Source: Nocardioides sp. S5
GTDB lineage: Bacteria; Actinomycetota; Actinomycetes; Propionibacteriales; Nocardioidaceae
DNA length: 64,000 bases
Direction of reading: 5' to 3'
Assembly: GCF_017310035.1 (NCBI RefSeq)
Contig: NZ_CP022296.1
Coordinates: forward strand, 434,001-498,000
Below the pieces are notes generated by a model. That model was given only the letters and a program-made list of their open reading frames with translations, made no database searches and was not told the DNA's origin. This document shows, in pieces, positions 1 through 8,836 of the stretch; position 1 is the stretch's first letter, and every line of letters starts with the position of its first letter. Both the position numbers and the translations under genes were made by a program.

Positions 1-40
1 GGATGACCGCGACGACGCCGGGGACCACGTCGGCGTTCAC
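1..40 (-). CDS. Start of a probable sodium:solute symporter (partial)
   Basis: Only the first 13 codons are in the window, beginning GTG and reading VNADVVPGVVAVI. I remember this N-terminus from actinobacterial cation/acetate-type solute symporters. The gene follows a small two-helix membrane protein and a LytS/LytR pair in the same direction, a context I associate with such symporters. An alternative GTG at 45-47 gives an arginine-rich peptide and is unlikely. The assignment is weak because almost all of the gene lies outside. Confidence 0.4.
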   Translation of the reverse strand, partial: MNADVVPGVVAVI

Positions 41-47
41 GAGGCAC

Positions 48-440
48 TCACCGCGGCTCCTCCGGGAGGACCGTCCCGACCAGCTCGGCGAAGTCGCGCT
101 CGTTGGCCTCGGACCGGCGGATGTAGAGCCAGCCCAGCAGCACCAGCCACGGATAGGTCAGCGCCCCGAGGAGCAGCCACGCCAGCGGCAACGGCCCCAC
201 TCGCACGTCGCCGAGGGACGGGAAGAGGTGAAAGGCCAGCGGCAGCAGCCCGACGCTGAGCGCCAGCGCCGCCAGCACCCGCAGCGCCAGGAAGAGCTGC
301 TCGCGCAGCAGCGAGCGCATGAAGACCTCGCCCAGCGCGGTCTCGGCGTCGATCTCGCGCGTCCCGGCAGACCGTACGCCGGACGCGCGCCGCCGCGGCG
401 GGCCGGTGACCCGGACCCGAGGCGGCGGCTGCTCGCTCAC
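48..440 (-). CDS. Small two-helix membrane protein beside symporter
   Basis: 130-aa protein with a basic, proline-rich N-terminus (about residues 1-30) and two hydrophobic segments at about 49-72 and 83-106, followed by a short charged tail. The general form (short N-terminal cytoplasmic region, TM hairpin, RRSEANERDF tail) resembles the small DUF485-like proteins that accompany sodium:solute symporters. The GTG start overlaps the stop of the LytTR regulator by 4 bp (GTGA), so it is probably translationally coupled. The symporter start follows within 10 bp. It may be an accessory subunit or stability factor for the symporter; the sequence shows no catalytic motif. Confidence 0.55.
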   Translation of the reverse strand: MSEQPPPRVRVTGPPRRRASGVRSAGTREIDAETALGEVFMRSLLREQLFLALRVLAALALSVGLLPLAFHLFPSLGDVRVGPLPLAWLLLGALTYPWLVLLGWLYIRRSEANERDFAELVGTVLPEEPR

Positions 441-1156
441 GCGAGCGGCTCCCGCTTCGTCAGGACGGATCGCAGCTCGCGGGTGTGGCGACGGCTCACC
501 GGCAGCTCGATCCCGCCGATCACCACGCTGACGCGCCCGCCCTCGCTGCGCACCTCCTCGACATGGGGGAGCGCGACCAGCACCGAGCGGTGGATCCGCA
601 CGAACCCGGCGGGTGCCCACTGCTCGGCGAGCGACGACAGCGGGGTGCGCACCAGGTGCGAGCCCTCGGCGGTGTGCAGCCGGGCGTAGTCGCCCTGCGC
701 CTCGACGTGGGTGATCTCGGAACGGTTGATGAAGCGGGTGACGCCCCCGCGCTCGACGGGGATCTGCACGTCGCCGGACGGCACCGGTGCGCCGGCCTCC
801 ACCACGCGGCGTACGGCCTCGGCGAGGCGCTCCTCGCGCACCGGCTTGAGGACGTAGTCGACCGCGCGCAGCTCGAAGGCCGCGACCGCGTGCTCCTCGT
901 GGGCGGTCACGAAGACCACCGGCGGCGGCGACCTGAAGCGCGACAGCACCTGGGCCAGGTCGAGCCCGGTCAGGCCTGGCATCTGGATGTCGAGGAAGAC
1001 CGCGTCGACCTCCTCGGCCTGCAGCACCCGCAGCGCCTCGGTGGCGGAGTCGGTGCCGCGGACCTCGCCGATGCGCGGGTCGCGGCCGAGCAGGAAGGTC
1101 AGCTCGTCGAGGGCAGGGCGCTCGTCGTCTATGACGAGGACCTTCAGACCTGTCAT
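437..1156 (-). CDS. LytTR-family response regulator
   Basis: 239-aa two-component response regulator. Residues 1-120 form a receiver domain with the acidic pair at D10-D11, phospho-acceptor D56 in VFLDIQMPG and the conserved lysine K104 in DYVLKPV. Residues about 135-235 form a LytTR DNA-binding domain (ITHVEAQGDYARLHT ... FVRIHRSVLVAL). Its ATG overlaps the stop of the sensor kinase gene by 4 bp (ATGA), and its own stop overlaps the membrane-protein start. The partner kinase is the LytS-like protein upstream. The regulated target is probably the downstream symporter unit, by adjacency only. Confidence 0.9.
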   Translation of the reverse strand: MTGLKVLVIDDERPALDELTFLLGRDPRIGEVRGTDSATEALRVLQAEEVDAVFLDIQMPGLTGLDLAQVLSRFRSPPPVVFVTAHEEHAVAAFELRAVDYVLKPVREERLAEAVRRVVEAGAPVPSGDVQIPVERGGVTRFINRSEITHVEAQGDYARLHTAEGSHLVRTPLSSLAEQWAPAGFVRIHRSVLVALPHVEEVRSEGGRVSVVIGGIELPVSRRHTRELRSVLTKREPLA

Positions 1157-2283
1157 ACCTGGACTCCCGGGGCGAACTTGGGCACCCGCACGATGACCTT
1201 CGTGCCGGCGCCGGGTGCGGTCTCGACGACCAGACCGTAGTCGTCGCCGTAGGCGTTGCGCAGCCTCGCATCCACATTGCCCAGCCCGACCGAGTCCATC
1301 GAGGCGTCACCGGCCAACGCCTGCCGTACCCGTTCGGGGTCCTCGCCGGTGCCGTCGTCCTCCACCTCGATGACGCACTCCTGGTCGAGGTCGCGCGCGG
1401 TGATGGAGAGCCGGCCGACGCCGTCCTCCTTGTCGGCGCTGGCCTCCAGCCCGTGGCGTACGGCGTTCTCCACCAGCGGCTGGATGCACAGGAAGGGCAC
1501 CGCCACCGGCAGCACCTCCGGCGCGATCTTGAGCCGCACCTGGAGCCGCTCGCCGAAGCGGGCCTGCTCGAGGAGGAGGTAGCGCTCGACGGAGCGCAGC
1601 TCCTCGGCGAGCGTCGTGTACTCCCCGTGGCGGCGGAAGGAGTAGCGGGTGAAGTCGGCGAACTCCAGCAGCAGCTCGCGCGCGCGGTCGGGGTCCGTAC
1701 GCACGAAGCTGGCGATCGCGCCGAGCGAGTTGTAGATGAAGTGCGGGCTGATCTGCGCCCGCAGCGCGCGCACCTCGGCCTCCATCAGCCGGTTGCGCGA
1801 GAGGTCGAGCTCGGCCAGCTCGAGCTGGCCGCTCACCCACGACGCCACCTCGTCGGCCGCGCGCACGAGGCCGCCGGTGGTGTGCGGGGCGCCGACCACG
1901 AGCGCGCCGACGAGGGTGTCCTCGACGACCAGTGGGCTCACGATCGCCTGCCGCACCTGGCAGCCGCCGTCGTCGCACACGAGCGTGCGCTCGTCGACGA
2001 TCATCGTGCGCCCGGTCTCCGCGACCTGGCTGATCGTGGCGGCCAGCTGGCTGCGGTGGTGGCCGCCGAGGCCGTCCCACGCCAGCAGCCCGCTGGTGTC
2101 GCCGAGCCCGGCCGCCGGGGTGCCGAGCAGCGCCCGCAGGTGGCCGACCGACTTCTCCGCGCTGGCGGTGGTCAGGCCCTCCCGCAGCGCGGGACTGGCG
2201 AGGGAGGCGTTGTGGAGGGCGCGGAAGGCTGCGCGGTCGGCCTCGCCGCCCAGCGACGTACGCCGCCACCTCCACCTCGCCAC
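1153..2283 (-). CDS. LytS-type sensor histidine kinase, soluble
   Basis: 376-aa histidine kinase of the LytS/YehU type. Residues about 20-160 look like a GAF-type sensor region containing the cysteine pair CDDGGC. The His_kinase motif is SPHFIYNSLGAI with phospho-acceptor H181. The C-terminal ATPase has the N-box QPLVENAVRHGLE and the glycine-rich segment GLGNVDARL. No transmembrane segment is visible, which is unusual for LytS-like kinases but normal for actinobacterial GAF versions, so the signal is probably cytoplasmic. It overlaps the response regulator gene by 4 bp. The methionine at 2283 is the only good start I see, but it has no strong RBS. Confidence 0.85.
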   Translation of the reverse strand: MARWRWRRTSLGGEADRAAFRALHNASLASPALREGLTTASAEKSVGHLRALLGTPAAGLGDTSGLLAWDGLGGHHRSQLAATISQVAETGRTMIVDERTLVCDDGGCQVRQAIVSPLVVEDTLVGALVVGAPHTTGGLVRAADEVASWVSGQLELAELDLSRNRLMEAEVRALRAQISPHFIYNSLGAIASFVRTDPDRARELLLEFADFTRYSFRRHGEYTTLAEELRSVERYLLLEQARFGERLQVRLKIAPEVLPVAVPFLCIQPLVENAVRHGLEASADKEDGVGRLSITARDLDQECVIEVEDDGTGEDPERVRQALAGDASMDSVGLGNVDARLRNAYGDDYGLVVETAPGAGTKVIVRVPKFAPGVQV

Positions 2284-2311
2284 GTCGGGAGACTAGCCCC
2301 CAGGAGGGGCC

Positions 2312-3715
2312 TCAGCGCTCGCAGGACCTACGGACCTCGGCGCGGCACGTGTCCCGACCGGGACCGCCGAAGGCGGAGTCCCGTCCCTGCCCGCCGAAGA
2401 GCTGGTCCGTGCCGTCCCTGCCCCTCATCTCGTCACGTCCGTCGCCCCCGTAGAGCCGGTCGGCGCCCTCGAGCCCGTCGAGCACGTCGTTGCCCGGGCC
2501 GCCGCGGATGACGTCGCGACCCCGCGTTCCCTGCAGGTCGTCGTGGCCTCGTCCGCCGTTGATGCGCGCCTTCATGAACCGAGGACAGAAGACCCTCTCG
2601 AACCAGGTGTCGTAGTTCCGCATCACCGTGTCGGCGCCCTTGCGGCCGCGGAGCGTGGCGTCGCAGGCGGAGAACTGGAGCTCGTTGCCTCCGTCAGTAC
2701 CTGCGACGACGACCCGGCGCGCGTGCAGCGTCGCGTCCTCGAAGCCGGCGACCATGACCGTGTACGGGTCGTCGGCGTCGGTCGTCAGCCGGCCGCGCCG
2801 GCCGTGCCGGAGGTCGAGGTCCAGGAGGCCCGAGTCGGTGCTGACGTAGACGTCGTCGCGGCCGTCCCCACCGGCGATGGAGCTGCCGGCACGTGGTGCC
2901 TCGTCGATCACGAGGCTGTCGTCGCCGGCGCCGAAGGTCGCGTGGATCGGTCCGGAGACCGCGGCGACGACCTCCTCGTCGGCCGCGGTGCCGACGAACC
3001 GGAGGGGGGCACCGTTGATGGTCCCGGTCTGGAAGTTCTCGAGACCGGCCCAGGTCGCCACGACCTGCTGGTCGACGGTGAGGGTCCCGGCCGCGTTGTC
3101 GATCACCTTGGCGCCGAGTCGCCCCGTCAAGGGGGTGAACAGGTCCTGGCCGGCTCCGCCGTCGATCGATCCCCCGGGCGCCGTGGTCCCTGCGTAGGTG
3201 AGGCCGTCGTCGCCGGCGCCGAGGCCGATGACGTCGGGGTTGGGCTCACCGGTCACCCCGCTGGTGACCGAGTCCGACCCCGCGCCACCGATGATGACGT
3301 CCTTCTCGGTGTCCGCGGGTGAGTCGTTCCGATGGGCCCCGAAGACCGAGCTGCCGGCCGCACCTGCCTCGAAGCGGTCGGCACCCTCGCCCAGCTCGGC
3401 GGCGACCCGGCTGCTCGAGCCGGTGCCGTCGACCACGTCGTCGCCGGCGCCCGCCCGCACGTCGACGGCCACGAAGGGGAGCCCAGTGTCGAAGGTGACG
3501 CACACCAGGTCGTCACCACCGAGGGCGTCGACCGACAGGCCCCCGTTGGTGACGATGACGTCAGGCCCCTCGGTGCCGACGACGCGGGTGCCCGGCTGAC
3601 CGACGATCGTGGCTGCCGCACCGCGGCAGGTGTGGGGTGCTGCGGTCGCGGAGTACGCGGGCGTGAGCAGGGCCAGACCGAGCAGTCCGGCGGAGGCCAA
3701 GGTGGTCGTACGCAT
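2312..3715 (-). CDS. Secreted RTX-like calcium-binding repeat protein, paralogue 1
   Basis: 467-aa predicted secreted protein. Residues 1-28 (MRTTTLASAGLLGLALL...) form a signal peptide. It is followed by the family N-terminal block HTCRGAAATIVGQPGTRVVG, then GTEGPDVIVTNGG and ALGGDDLVCV. The middle is beta-rich and contains GAGDD/GGAGxD motifs. The C-terminus has clear hemolysin-type nonapeptide repeats (GGRGHDDLQG, GGPGNDVLDG, GGDGRDEMRG, GGQGRD) and ends with two cysteines (DTCRAEVRRSCER). Such repeats bind Ca2+ as parallel beta-rolls. The start at 3715 is preceded by a GGAG ribosome site (revcomp 3721-3730); the longer open frame to 3877 overlaps the upstream gene and is rejected. It is one of four paralogues in this region and its function is unknown. 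Confidence 0.8.
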   Translation of the reverse strand: MRTTTLASAGLLGLALLTPAYSATAAPHTCRGAAATIVGQPGTRVVGTEGPDVIVTNGGLSVDALGGDDLVCVTFDTGLPFVAVDVRAGAGDDVVDGTGSSSRVAAELGEGADRFEAGAAGSSVFGAHRNDSPADTEKDVIIGGAGSDSVTSGVTGEPNPDVIGLGAGDDGLTYAGTTAPGGSIDGGAGQDLFTPLTGRLGAKVIDNAAGTLTVDQQVVATWAGLENFQTGTINGAPLRFVGTAADEEVVAAVSGPIHATFGAGDDSLVIDEAPRAGSSIAGGDGRDDVYVSTDSGLLDLDLRHGRRGRLTTDADDPYTVMVAGFEDATLHARRVVVAGTDGGNELQFSACDATLRGRKGADTVMRNYDTWFERVFCPRFMKARINGGRGHDDLQGTRGRDVIRGGPGNDVLDGLEGADRLYGGDGRDEMRGRDGTDQLFGGQGRDSAFGGPGRDTCRAEVRRSCER

Positions 3716-3740
3716 GAGTGCGATCCTCTCCAGGTGGTGG

Positions 3741-5015
3741 TCAGCCCTCGCAGCACTGCTTGCGCTCGGCCTTGCAGCGGTCGCGCCCGGTGCCGCCGTC
3801 GGCGGTGTCGCGCCCTCTGCCGCCGAGGAGCACGTCGGCGTCGGCCTGTCCGACCAGCCGGTCGTGCCCGCGGCCACCGACGAGCCGGTCCTCGCCGAAC
3901 CCGCCCTTCAGGACGTCCTTGCCGGAGCCACCCGTGAGCCTGTCGTCACCCCGGGTGCCGGAGAGCTTGTCGTCACCGGAGCCGCCGTTGGCGGTGAGGG
4001 TCTCCGCGCAGCGGATGTCGGTCTCGAAGCTCGAGTCGTACTGCCGGCGCACCGAGTCGTCGCCGCCACCGAGGCGCACCACCCCGGTGCAGGCGGTGAG
4101 GCCGATGTCGTTGGGGCCGTCCGTGCCGCGCACGGTGACGCTGGGGGCGAAGAGGTCGGCGTCCTCGAAGTCCGCGGCCGTCACGACGTAGGGCGCAGCA
4201 GCATCGACGCCCATCGTGCCGACAGGCAGGTCGAGGTCGATGCCGGCCTCCTCGGAGGCCAGGTAGATGCTGTCGCGACCCGGGCCGCCGAAGAGGCGGC
4301 TCGACGGGGTCGGCGGAGTCGAGCTGGACCAGTGGTCGTCACCGCGGCCCAGGGTGACGTCGACGGTGGCGGCGTCCGACGACGACCAGCCCACGGACTC
4401 GTCGGCGTCCGTGCCGACGAAGGTCAGGCGCTGCGACCCCGCGGACTGCTGGATCCCGAACCCCTCGACGTCCGCCCACGTGGTGCGCACCTCGCCGGCG
4501 GAGGTGAAGCGCCCGACCTCGTTGTCGACGACCGCGTCGCCGGGGCCGGTCTGGATCCGGATCGAGTCGGAGCCGCCCCCGCCGTCGACGGTGTCGACGC
4601 CGCTCGCGGCGTCGGGGTAGTCGAGCTCGACGGAGTCGCTGGCGTCGCCGCCGAGGAAGGTGTCCACACCAGCGGCGAGGAAGGCGTAGACCTCCTGACG
4701 CGGTGAGCCCGTCCCGTCGACGACGTCGTTGCCGTTGCCGGAGCGCACGAAGACGGGGTAGTACTTCCCGGTGTAGGGGCCGGAGATGCAGATGAGGTCG
4801 TTGCCGCCCTGGGCGTAGACCGACCGGGCGCCGTTGGTGAGGATCACGTCCGGGCCCTCGGTGCCCTGGACGCTGTGCCCGGACCCGACGATCGTCGCGG
4901 TCCGGCCCTGGCAGGTCTCGGCGGCACCGCTGGCCGCGGTCGGGCCGAGCAGCGCCAGGCCCGGGACGGTGAGGCAGACGAGTGCTGCGGCCGTCAGGGA
5001 GGTCGTACGCCTCAT
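3741..5015 (-). CDS. Secreted RTX-like calcium-binding repeat protein, paralogue 2
   Basis: 424-aa paralogue with signal peptide (MRRTTSLTAAALVCLTV, cleavage likely near ASGA-AE), the N-terminal block ETCQGRTATIVGSGHSVQG, GTEGPDVILTNG and GGNDLICISG. The C-terminal tandem GGxGxDxL repeats are GGSGDDKLSG, GGSGKDVLKG, GGFGEDRLVG, GGRGHDRLVG and GGRGRDTADG. The terminal motif is DRCKAERKQCCEG. Its ATG overlaps the TGA of paralogue 3 by 4 bp, so the pair is transcribed and probably translated together. The repeats identify a Ca2+-binding beta-roll; ligand or adhesive role is not shown by the sequence. Confidence 0.8.
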   Translation of the reverse strand: MRRTTSLTAAALVCLTVPGLALLGPTAASGAAETCQGRTATIVGSGHSVQGTEGPDVILTNGARSVYAQGGNDLICISGPYTGKYYPVFVRSGNGNDVVDGTGSPRQEVYAFLAAGVDTFLGGDASDSVELDYPDAASGVDTVDGGGGSDSIRIQTGPGDAVVDNEVGRFTSAGEVRTTWADVEGFGIQQSAGSQRLTFVGTDADESVGWSSSDAATVDVTLGRGDDHWSSSTPPTPSSRLFGGPGRDSIYLASEEAGIDLDLPVGTMGVDAAAPYVVTAADFEDADLFAPSVTVRGTDGPNDIGLTACTGVVRLGGGDDSVRRQYDSSFETDIRCAETLTANGGSGDDKLSGTRGDDRLTGGSGKDVLKGGFGEDRLVGGRGHDRLVGQADADVLLGGRGRDTADGGTGRDRCKAERKQCCEG

Positions 5016-6484
5016 CGCTCGCACCGCGTCTTCCGCTCGGCGACGCAGCGGTCGCGCCCGTTGCTGCCGTCGACCCGGTCGCGCCCGGGCCCGCCGATCA
5101 GCACGTCGTCGGCCGAGCGGCCCTTGAGCACGTCGTTGCCGGCGCCGCCGCTCACCTTGTCGCGGCCGTTGCCGCCGTCGACCTCGTCGTTGCCGCGGCT
5201 GCCGCGGATCCGGTCGTCGCCGCCGCGTCCCTCGATGGTGTCGTGCCCGCGACCGCCGATGAGCTGGTCGTCGGCGCCGGAGCCGCGCAGGCTGTCCCGC
5301 CCGTCCCCGCCGTTCATCGAGACCTCGCCGTCGCAGTCGAACGTGTAGGTCTCGAAGACGTAGTCGAACTGCCACCGCAGGGAGTCGTCGCCCAGGCCGC
5401 CGCGCAGCGTCGCGTCGCAGCCGTTCCACCTGAGCTCGTTGTCGCCGTCGTCGCCGTTCATCACGACCTCGGGCGCCATCAGGAAGGCGTCCTCCAGGCC
5501 GACGGCGACCGCGTCGACACCACCGACGCCCAAGCGCTGCGTCGCCAGGTCGAGCGCGAGGCGCCCGGTCTCGGTCGCGGCGACGAGGTTGTCGGCGCCC
5601 GCGCCGGTGTCGATGCGGCTGCCGGTCCCGATGGCCGTGGCGGGCTCGAGGGTGACGTCGTCGTCACCGCCGCCCGTGGTGACGTCCAGCGCGGGCACGC
5701 CGTCGGTGGGCCGCAGGGTCACGTCGTCGTCACCCTCGGTGCCGCGGTAGGTGACCGTGCCGGTCCCGACCTCGAGGCTGGTGGACTCGAAGGCCGTGAA
5801 GGCGGCCGTGCCCTGCGGCGAGGTGAAGGTGCCGCGTGCCATGTCGAGGGTGAGGTCGCCCGATCCTCCGGTGAGGCGGAGGCCGTCCAGGCCCTCGCCG
5901 CCGTCGAGGACCGCCTCGGACGTGGCGTTGGCGGCGCCGAGGTAGAGCAGGTCGGTGCCGACGCCGAGGCGGACCACGTCGCGGTTCGGGGTGCCGGCGG
6001 CGCCGGTCCAGGCGGTGTCGTTGCCCTCGCCGGTGTCGACCGTGTCCTTCTCGGTGTCGGCGCCGAAGGTGTAGCCGCCACCGCCGGTGCTCGCCCTCTC
6101 GCCGGTGTACACCGTGTCGGAGGCCGGGCCGCCGGCGAACGTGTCGGCGCCGGCACCGAGGACGGTGGTGACGTAGAAGTTGGCCGGGGCCGCGGTCGTG
6201 TCGACCACGTCGTCGCCCGCACCGGCGACCACCGACAGCAGGTTGGAGCTGCCGCCCGGGCCGGTCACGCAGATCAGGTCGTCACCGCCGAGCGCGTCGA
6301 CCACGCCGGCTGCTGCGGTCACGATCACGTCGCGTCCCTCGGTGCCCGTCACGGTGGGTCCGGTCCCGACGATCGTGGCGGCCTCGCCGCGGCAGGTCTC
6401 GCCCGCGGCGACGGCCGCGGTCGCCGGCGTGAGCAGGGCCAGGCCCAGCAGCGCGGCGGTGGTCAGTGGCGTCGTACGTCGCAT
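5012..6484 (-). CDS. Secreted RTX-like calcium-binding repeat protein, paralogue 3
   Basis: 490-aa member of the same family. It has a signal peptide (MRRTTPLTTAALLGLALL, about residues 1-26), the block ETCRGEAATIVGTGPTVTG, GTEGRDVIVT and ALGGDDLICVTG. It ends in repeated GGxGxD turns (GGDGRDSLRG, GGRGHDTIEG, GGDDRIRG, GGNGRDKVSG, GGAGNDVLKG, GGPGRDRVDG) and DRCVAERKTRCER. The start at 6484 has a GGGGGAT ribosome-binding stretch just upstream. The open frame continues far upstream to 7303, but that part is a shadow of the methyltransferase gene. This is probably the first gene of a paralogue 3-2 transcription unit. Confidence 0.8.
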   Translation of the reverse strand: MRRTTPLTTAALLGLALLTPATAAVAAGETCRGEAATIVGTGPTVTGTEGRDVIVTAAAGVVDALGGDDLICVTGPGGSSNLLSVVAGAGDDVVDTTAAPANFYVTTVLGAGADTFAGGPASDTVYTGERASTGGGGYTFGADTEKDTVDTGEGNDTAWTGAAGTPNRDVVRLGVGTDLLYLGAANATSEAVLDGGEGLDGLRLTGGSGDLTLDMARGTFTSPQGTAAFTAFESTSLEVGTGTVTYRGTEGDDDVTLRPTDGVPALDVTTGGGDDDVTLEPATAIGTGSRIDTGAGADNLVAATETGRLALDLATQRLGVGGVDAVAVGLEDAFLMAPEVVMNGDDGDNELRWNGCDATLRGGLGDDSLRWQFDYVFETYTFDCDGEVSMNGGDGRDSLRGSGADDQLIGGRGHDTIEGRGGDDRIRGSRGNDEVDGGNGRDKVSGGAGNDVLKGRSADDVLIGGPGRDRVDGSNGRDRCVAERKTRCER

Positions 6485-6552
6485 GGGATCCCCCGAGTTC
6501 GTCGTCGTGCTTCCGGTCGTGTGATGCGCGTGCGGCCCGGAAGGTTGCGGAC

Positions 6553-7416
6553 TCAGCGGAAGTCGATGAGCAGCATGTCGGTGTCGGTCCCGTCGCTGAC
6601 GACGGGACCGTCGGGCCGCTCGTCGTCTGGCCCGTCGCCGTCGGTGTGGCTCGGCGGCTCGTCGCGGTCCACGACCACCGCGCGGTAGCAGCGGGTGACG
6701 TAGGGGACCCGCATGCCGTCCATGCCGCGGCCGAAGTCGTCGTAGAAGGCCAGCACCTCGGCGAGGTGGCGCTCGCGCTCCGCCTCGTCCATCACCGCGA
6801 AGCTCGAGCGCGAGCGGGCCATGTCGAGGATCGACTCCCGGTCGATCTCCTGCCAGTGCTTGAAGGTCGTCTCCTCCATGAAGCCGAAGAGGTCGCTGTG
6901 CACGAGGTGCTCGGCCGACGACGTGTCGAGGTCCTGGCGCCCGAGGATGGCCCCCATCCGCCGCACCCACGGGATCCGCTCGTCGCGGCTGTTCCACACC
7001 AGTGCGACGTGGCCGCCCGGCTTGAGCACCCGGGCGATCTCGGGCAGCGCCACCTCGTGGTCGAACCAGTGGAACGCCTGCGCGACCACCACCACGTCGA
7101 CGGAGCGGTCGTTGGCCGGGATCTCCTCGGCGGTCGCGACCTTGGCGCTCACCTCCGGAACCCGCTCGCGCAGCACCTCCAGCATCGCCTCGTCGGGCTC
7201 GGTGGCGAAGACGGCGTGGCCCTGGTCGACGAGCTGGCGGGTCAGCTTGCCGGTGCCCGCGGCGAGCTCGAGCACGACCTTGGCCTCCCCGCCGGCGAGC
7301 CACGCGGCCGCCTCGGCGGGGTAGCCCGGACGACCCCGGTCGTAGGCCTCGGCGACGGGGCCGAAGGACCGCGCGCGGTCGACGGTGGCGGGGGACTCAG
7401 GGACTTCGTCGCTCAT
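6553..7416 (-). CDS. Class I SAM-dependent methyltransferase
   Basis: 287-aa methyltransferase of the Methyltransf_11 type. The SAM-binding motif I is VVLELAAGTGKLTRQLV (about residues 47-63), followed by ATEPDEAML (motif II) and VDVVVVAQAFHWFDH. The HWFDH signature is typical of the yeast Crg1/trans-aconitate methyltransferase-like and UbiE-like proteins. The C-terminal 40 residues are acidic and low complexity. It sits between RTX-like paralogues 3 and 4 on the same strand and may interrupt an older array. A TACGGT box (revcomp 7424-7429) is 7 nt upstream of the ATG and GAGGGG also precedes it, so either a leaderless or a short-leader transcript fits. Confidence 0.8.
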   Translation of the reverse strand: MSDEVPESPATVDRARSFGPVAEAYDRGRPGYPAEAAAWLAGGEAKVVLELAAGTGKLTRQLVDQGHAVFATEPDEAMLEVLRERVPEVSAKVATAEEIPANDRSVDVVVVAQAFHWFDHEVALPEIARVLKPGGHVALVWNSRDERIPWVRRMGAILGRQDLDTSSAEHLVHSDLFGFMEETTFKHWQEIDRESILDMARSRSSFAVMDEAERERHLAEVLAFYDDFGRGMDGMRVPYVTRCYRAVVVDRDEPPSHTDGDGPDDERPDGPVVSDGTDTDMLLIDFR

Positions 7417-7436
7417 CCCCCTCACCGTATCGGTCG

Positions 7437-8738
7437 TCAGATCTTGCGCTCGCAGCCGCGACGCTTCTCGCCCTGGCACACGTCGCGACCCGAGCCGCCG
7501 TCGAGGGTGTCGCGGCCCGCACCGCCGATCAGCCGGTCGTCGCCCGGTCCGCCGAACAGCATGTCCTTGCCGCGACCACCACTGAGGTAGGCCGAGTAGC
7601 GCGAGCAGTCGCGCACCGGCCACACGTCATCGAGCTCGTCGGTGGCCGCGACGAAGTCCTTGCCGCGGTCGCCGCTGACGTTGACCCGGCACGCCGCGAC
7701 GATGATCTGCTCGCTGGCGGGCGTGCCGTCGACCACGCCGCGTCGGGCGGTCAGGGAGAGGTCCTCGAAGCCCGTCGTCCTCACGATCTTCTTGGCGCGG
7801 CCCTGGCGCGCGACGGCGCGGCCGCCGTCGAGGTCGGCAGTGACGTCGTACGTCGGCAGGGCGAGGAGCACCTCGTCGCGGCCGGACCCGCCGCGCGCCC
7901 TCGACGAGCGGGTCCCGGTGCCGTTCGTGCCGTAGAAGTCGTCCCCGCCGCGCATCACCACGTCCCGCTCGAAGGCGTCCGGGGCGAAGACCTCGAGCCG
8001 CTCGTCGGCACCGGTGCCGCGGAAGGTCAGCGTGCCGTCGGCGCTGCCGCCGCTGAAGGTGAACCCGGTGAAGCCGGAGAAGTCCAGCGAGGACGACTCC
8101 GAGGTGGCGGATCCGCTGCGGGCGTCGATCACGGTGGAACCGGTGATCCCGCCGAGGACCAGGTTGCCACGGCCCCCTGCCGTCACCGGTCCCTGGCCGC
8201 CCGACCGGCCGTTCCACACGACGGTCCCGTCGTCGATCGCCACGGTGTCGAGGTTCACCGCACCGACCTGGCCGCTGGTCACCGACGCGTCGCCGAGGGT
8301 GATCCGGACGTTGTCGGCCTCGGTGTCGGTCGACGAGGCGAGGCGCGAGGTGCCGGCGTACACCGAGTGCTCGGCGCCGTTGCCGGAGATGAACGTGTCC
8401 GCGCCGGCACCCAACGTCGTGGAGGAGCCGCGGCCCTGGACCGACGCCTCGACGTGGTCGTCGCCCGCCCCCGCGTCGATGCTGATGATCCCCTGGCCCG
8501 TGGTCACCGGCGTACCGGTCACGCAGATCGTGTCGTTGCCGCCGAGAGCGACGAGGGACTGCGCACCGTTGGTGACGACGACGTCGGGCCCCTCGGTGCC
8601 GACGAGGCGCTGGTCGGGCGCCCCCACGACGGTGGCGGGCAGGCCCCGGCACGTCTCGTCGGCGGCCTGCGCGCCGGTCGGCACGAGGAGCGCGAGCCCC
8701 ACCAGCGCGGTGGTGGTCAGGGTGGTGGTGCGGATCAT
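7437..8738 (-). CDS. Secreted RTX-like calcium-binding repeat protein, paralogue 4
   Basis: 433-aa paralogue with signal peptide MIRTTTLTTTALVGLALLV..., cleavage near AQA-AD. It has the family block ETCRGLPATVVGAPDQRLVG, GTEGPDVVVTNG and ALGGNDTICVTG. The C-terminal repeats are fewer (GGRGKDMLFG, GGPGDDRLIG, GGAGRDTLDG, GGSGRD) and the end is DVCQGEKRRGCERKI. A GGGGAG ribosome site lies 7-12 nt before the ATG. The gene is separated from the other three paralogues by the methyltransferase. Its fewer repeats and different middle suggest it is the most diverged copy. Confidence 0.8.
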   Translation of the reverse strand: MIRTTTLTTTALVGLALLVPTGAQAADETCRGLPATVVGAPDQRLVGTEGPDVVVTNGAQSLVALGGNDTICVTGTPVTTGQGIISIDAGAGDDHVEASVQGRGSSTTLGAGADTFISGNGAEHSVYAGTSRLASSTDTEADNVRITLGDASVTSGQVGAVNLDTVAIDDGTVVWNGRSGGQGPVTAGGRGNLVLGGITGSTVIDARSGSATSESSSLDFSGFTGFTFSGGSADGTLTFRGTGADERLEVFAPDAFERDVVMRGGDDFYGTNGTGTRSSRARGGSGRDEVLLALPTYDVTADLDGGRAVARQGRAKKIVRTTGFEDLSLTARRGVVDGTPASEQIIVAACRVNVSGDRGKDFVAATDELDDVWPVRDCSRYSAYLSGGRGKDMLFGGPGDDRLIGGAGRDTLDGGSGRDVCQGEKRRGCERKI

Positions 8739-8836
8739 CGGACTCCCCTGGAGATCAGCTCGTGCGTCAGTGACGGCCGGACGCGGATAGGACGCGCGCG
8801 CGGTGCCGGAGGTTGTCACGACTACCGTTCCTTCCC

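Noticed and set aside
5012..7303. 763-aa fusion of RTX-like protein 3 with an upstream region
   Set aside because: The upstream part is out-of-frame reading of the methyltransferase; the signal peptide and ribosome site at 6484 mark the true start.
2312..8738. Repetitive GC-rich triplets in the RTX-like genes as a CRISPR or satellite array
   Set aside because: The repeats are the coding for GGxGxD turns, imperfect at DNA level and without spacers.
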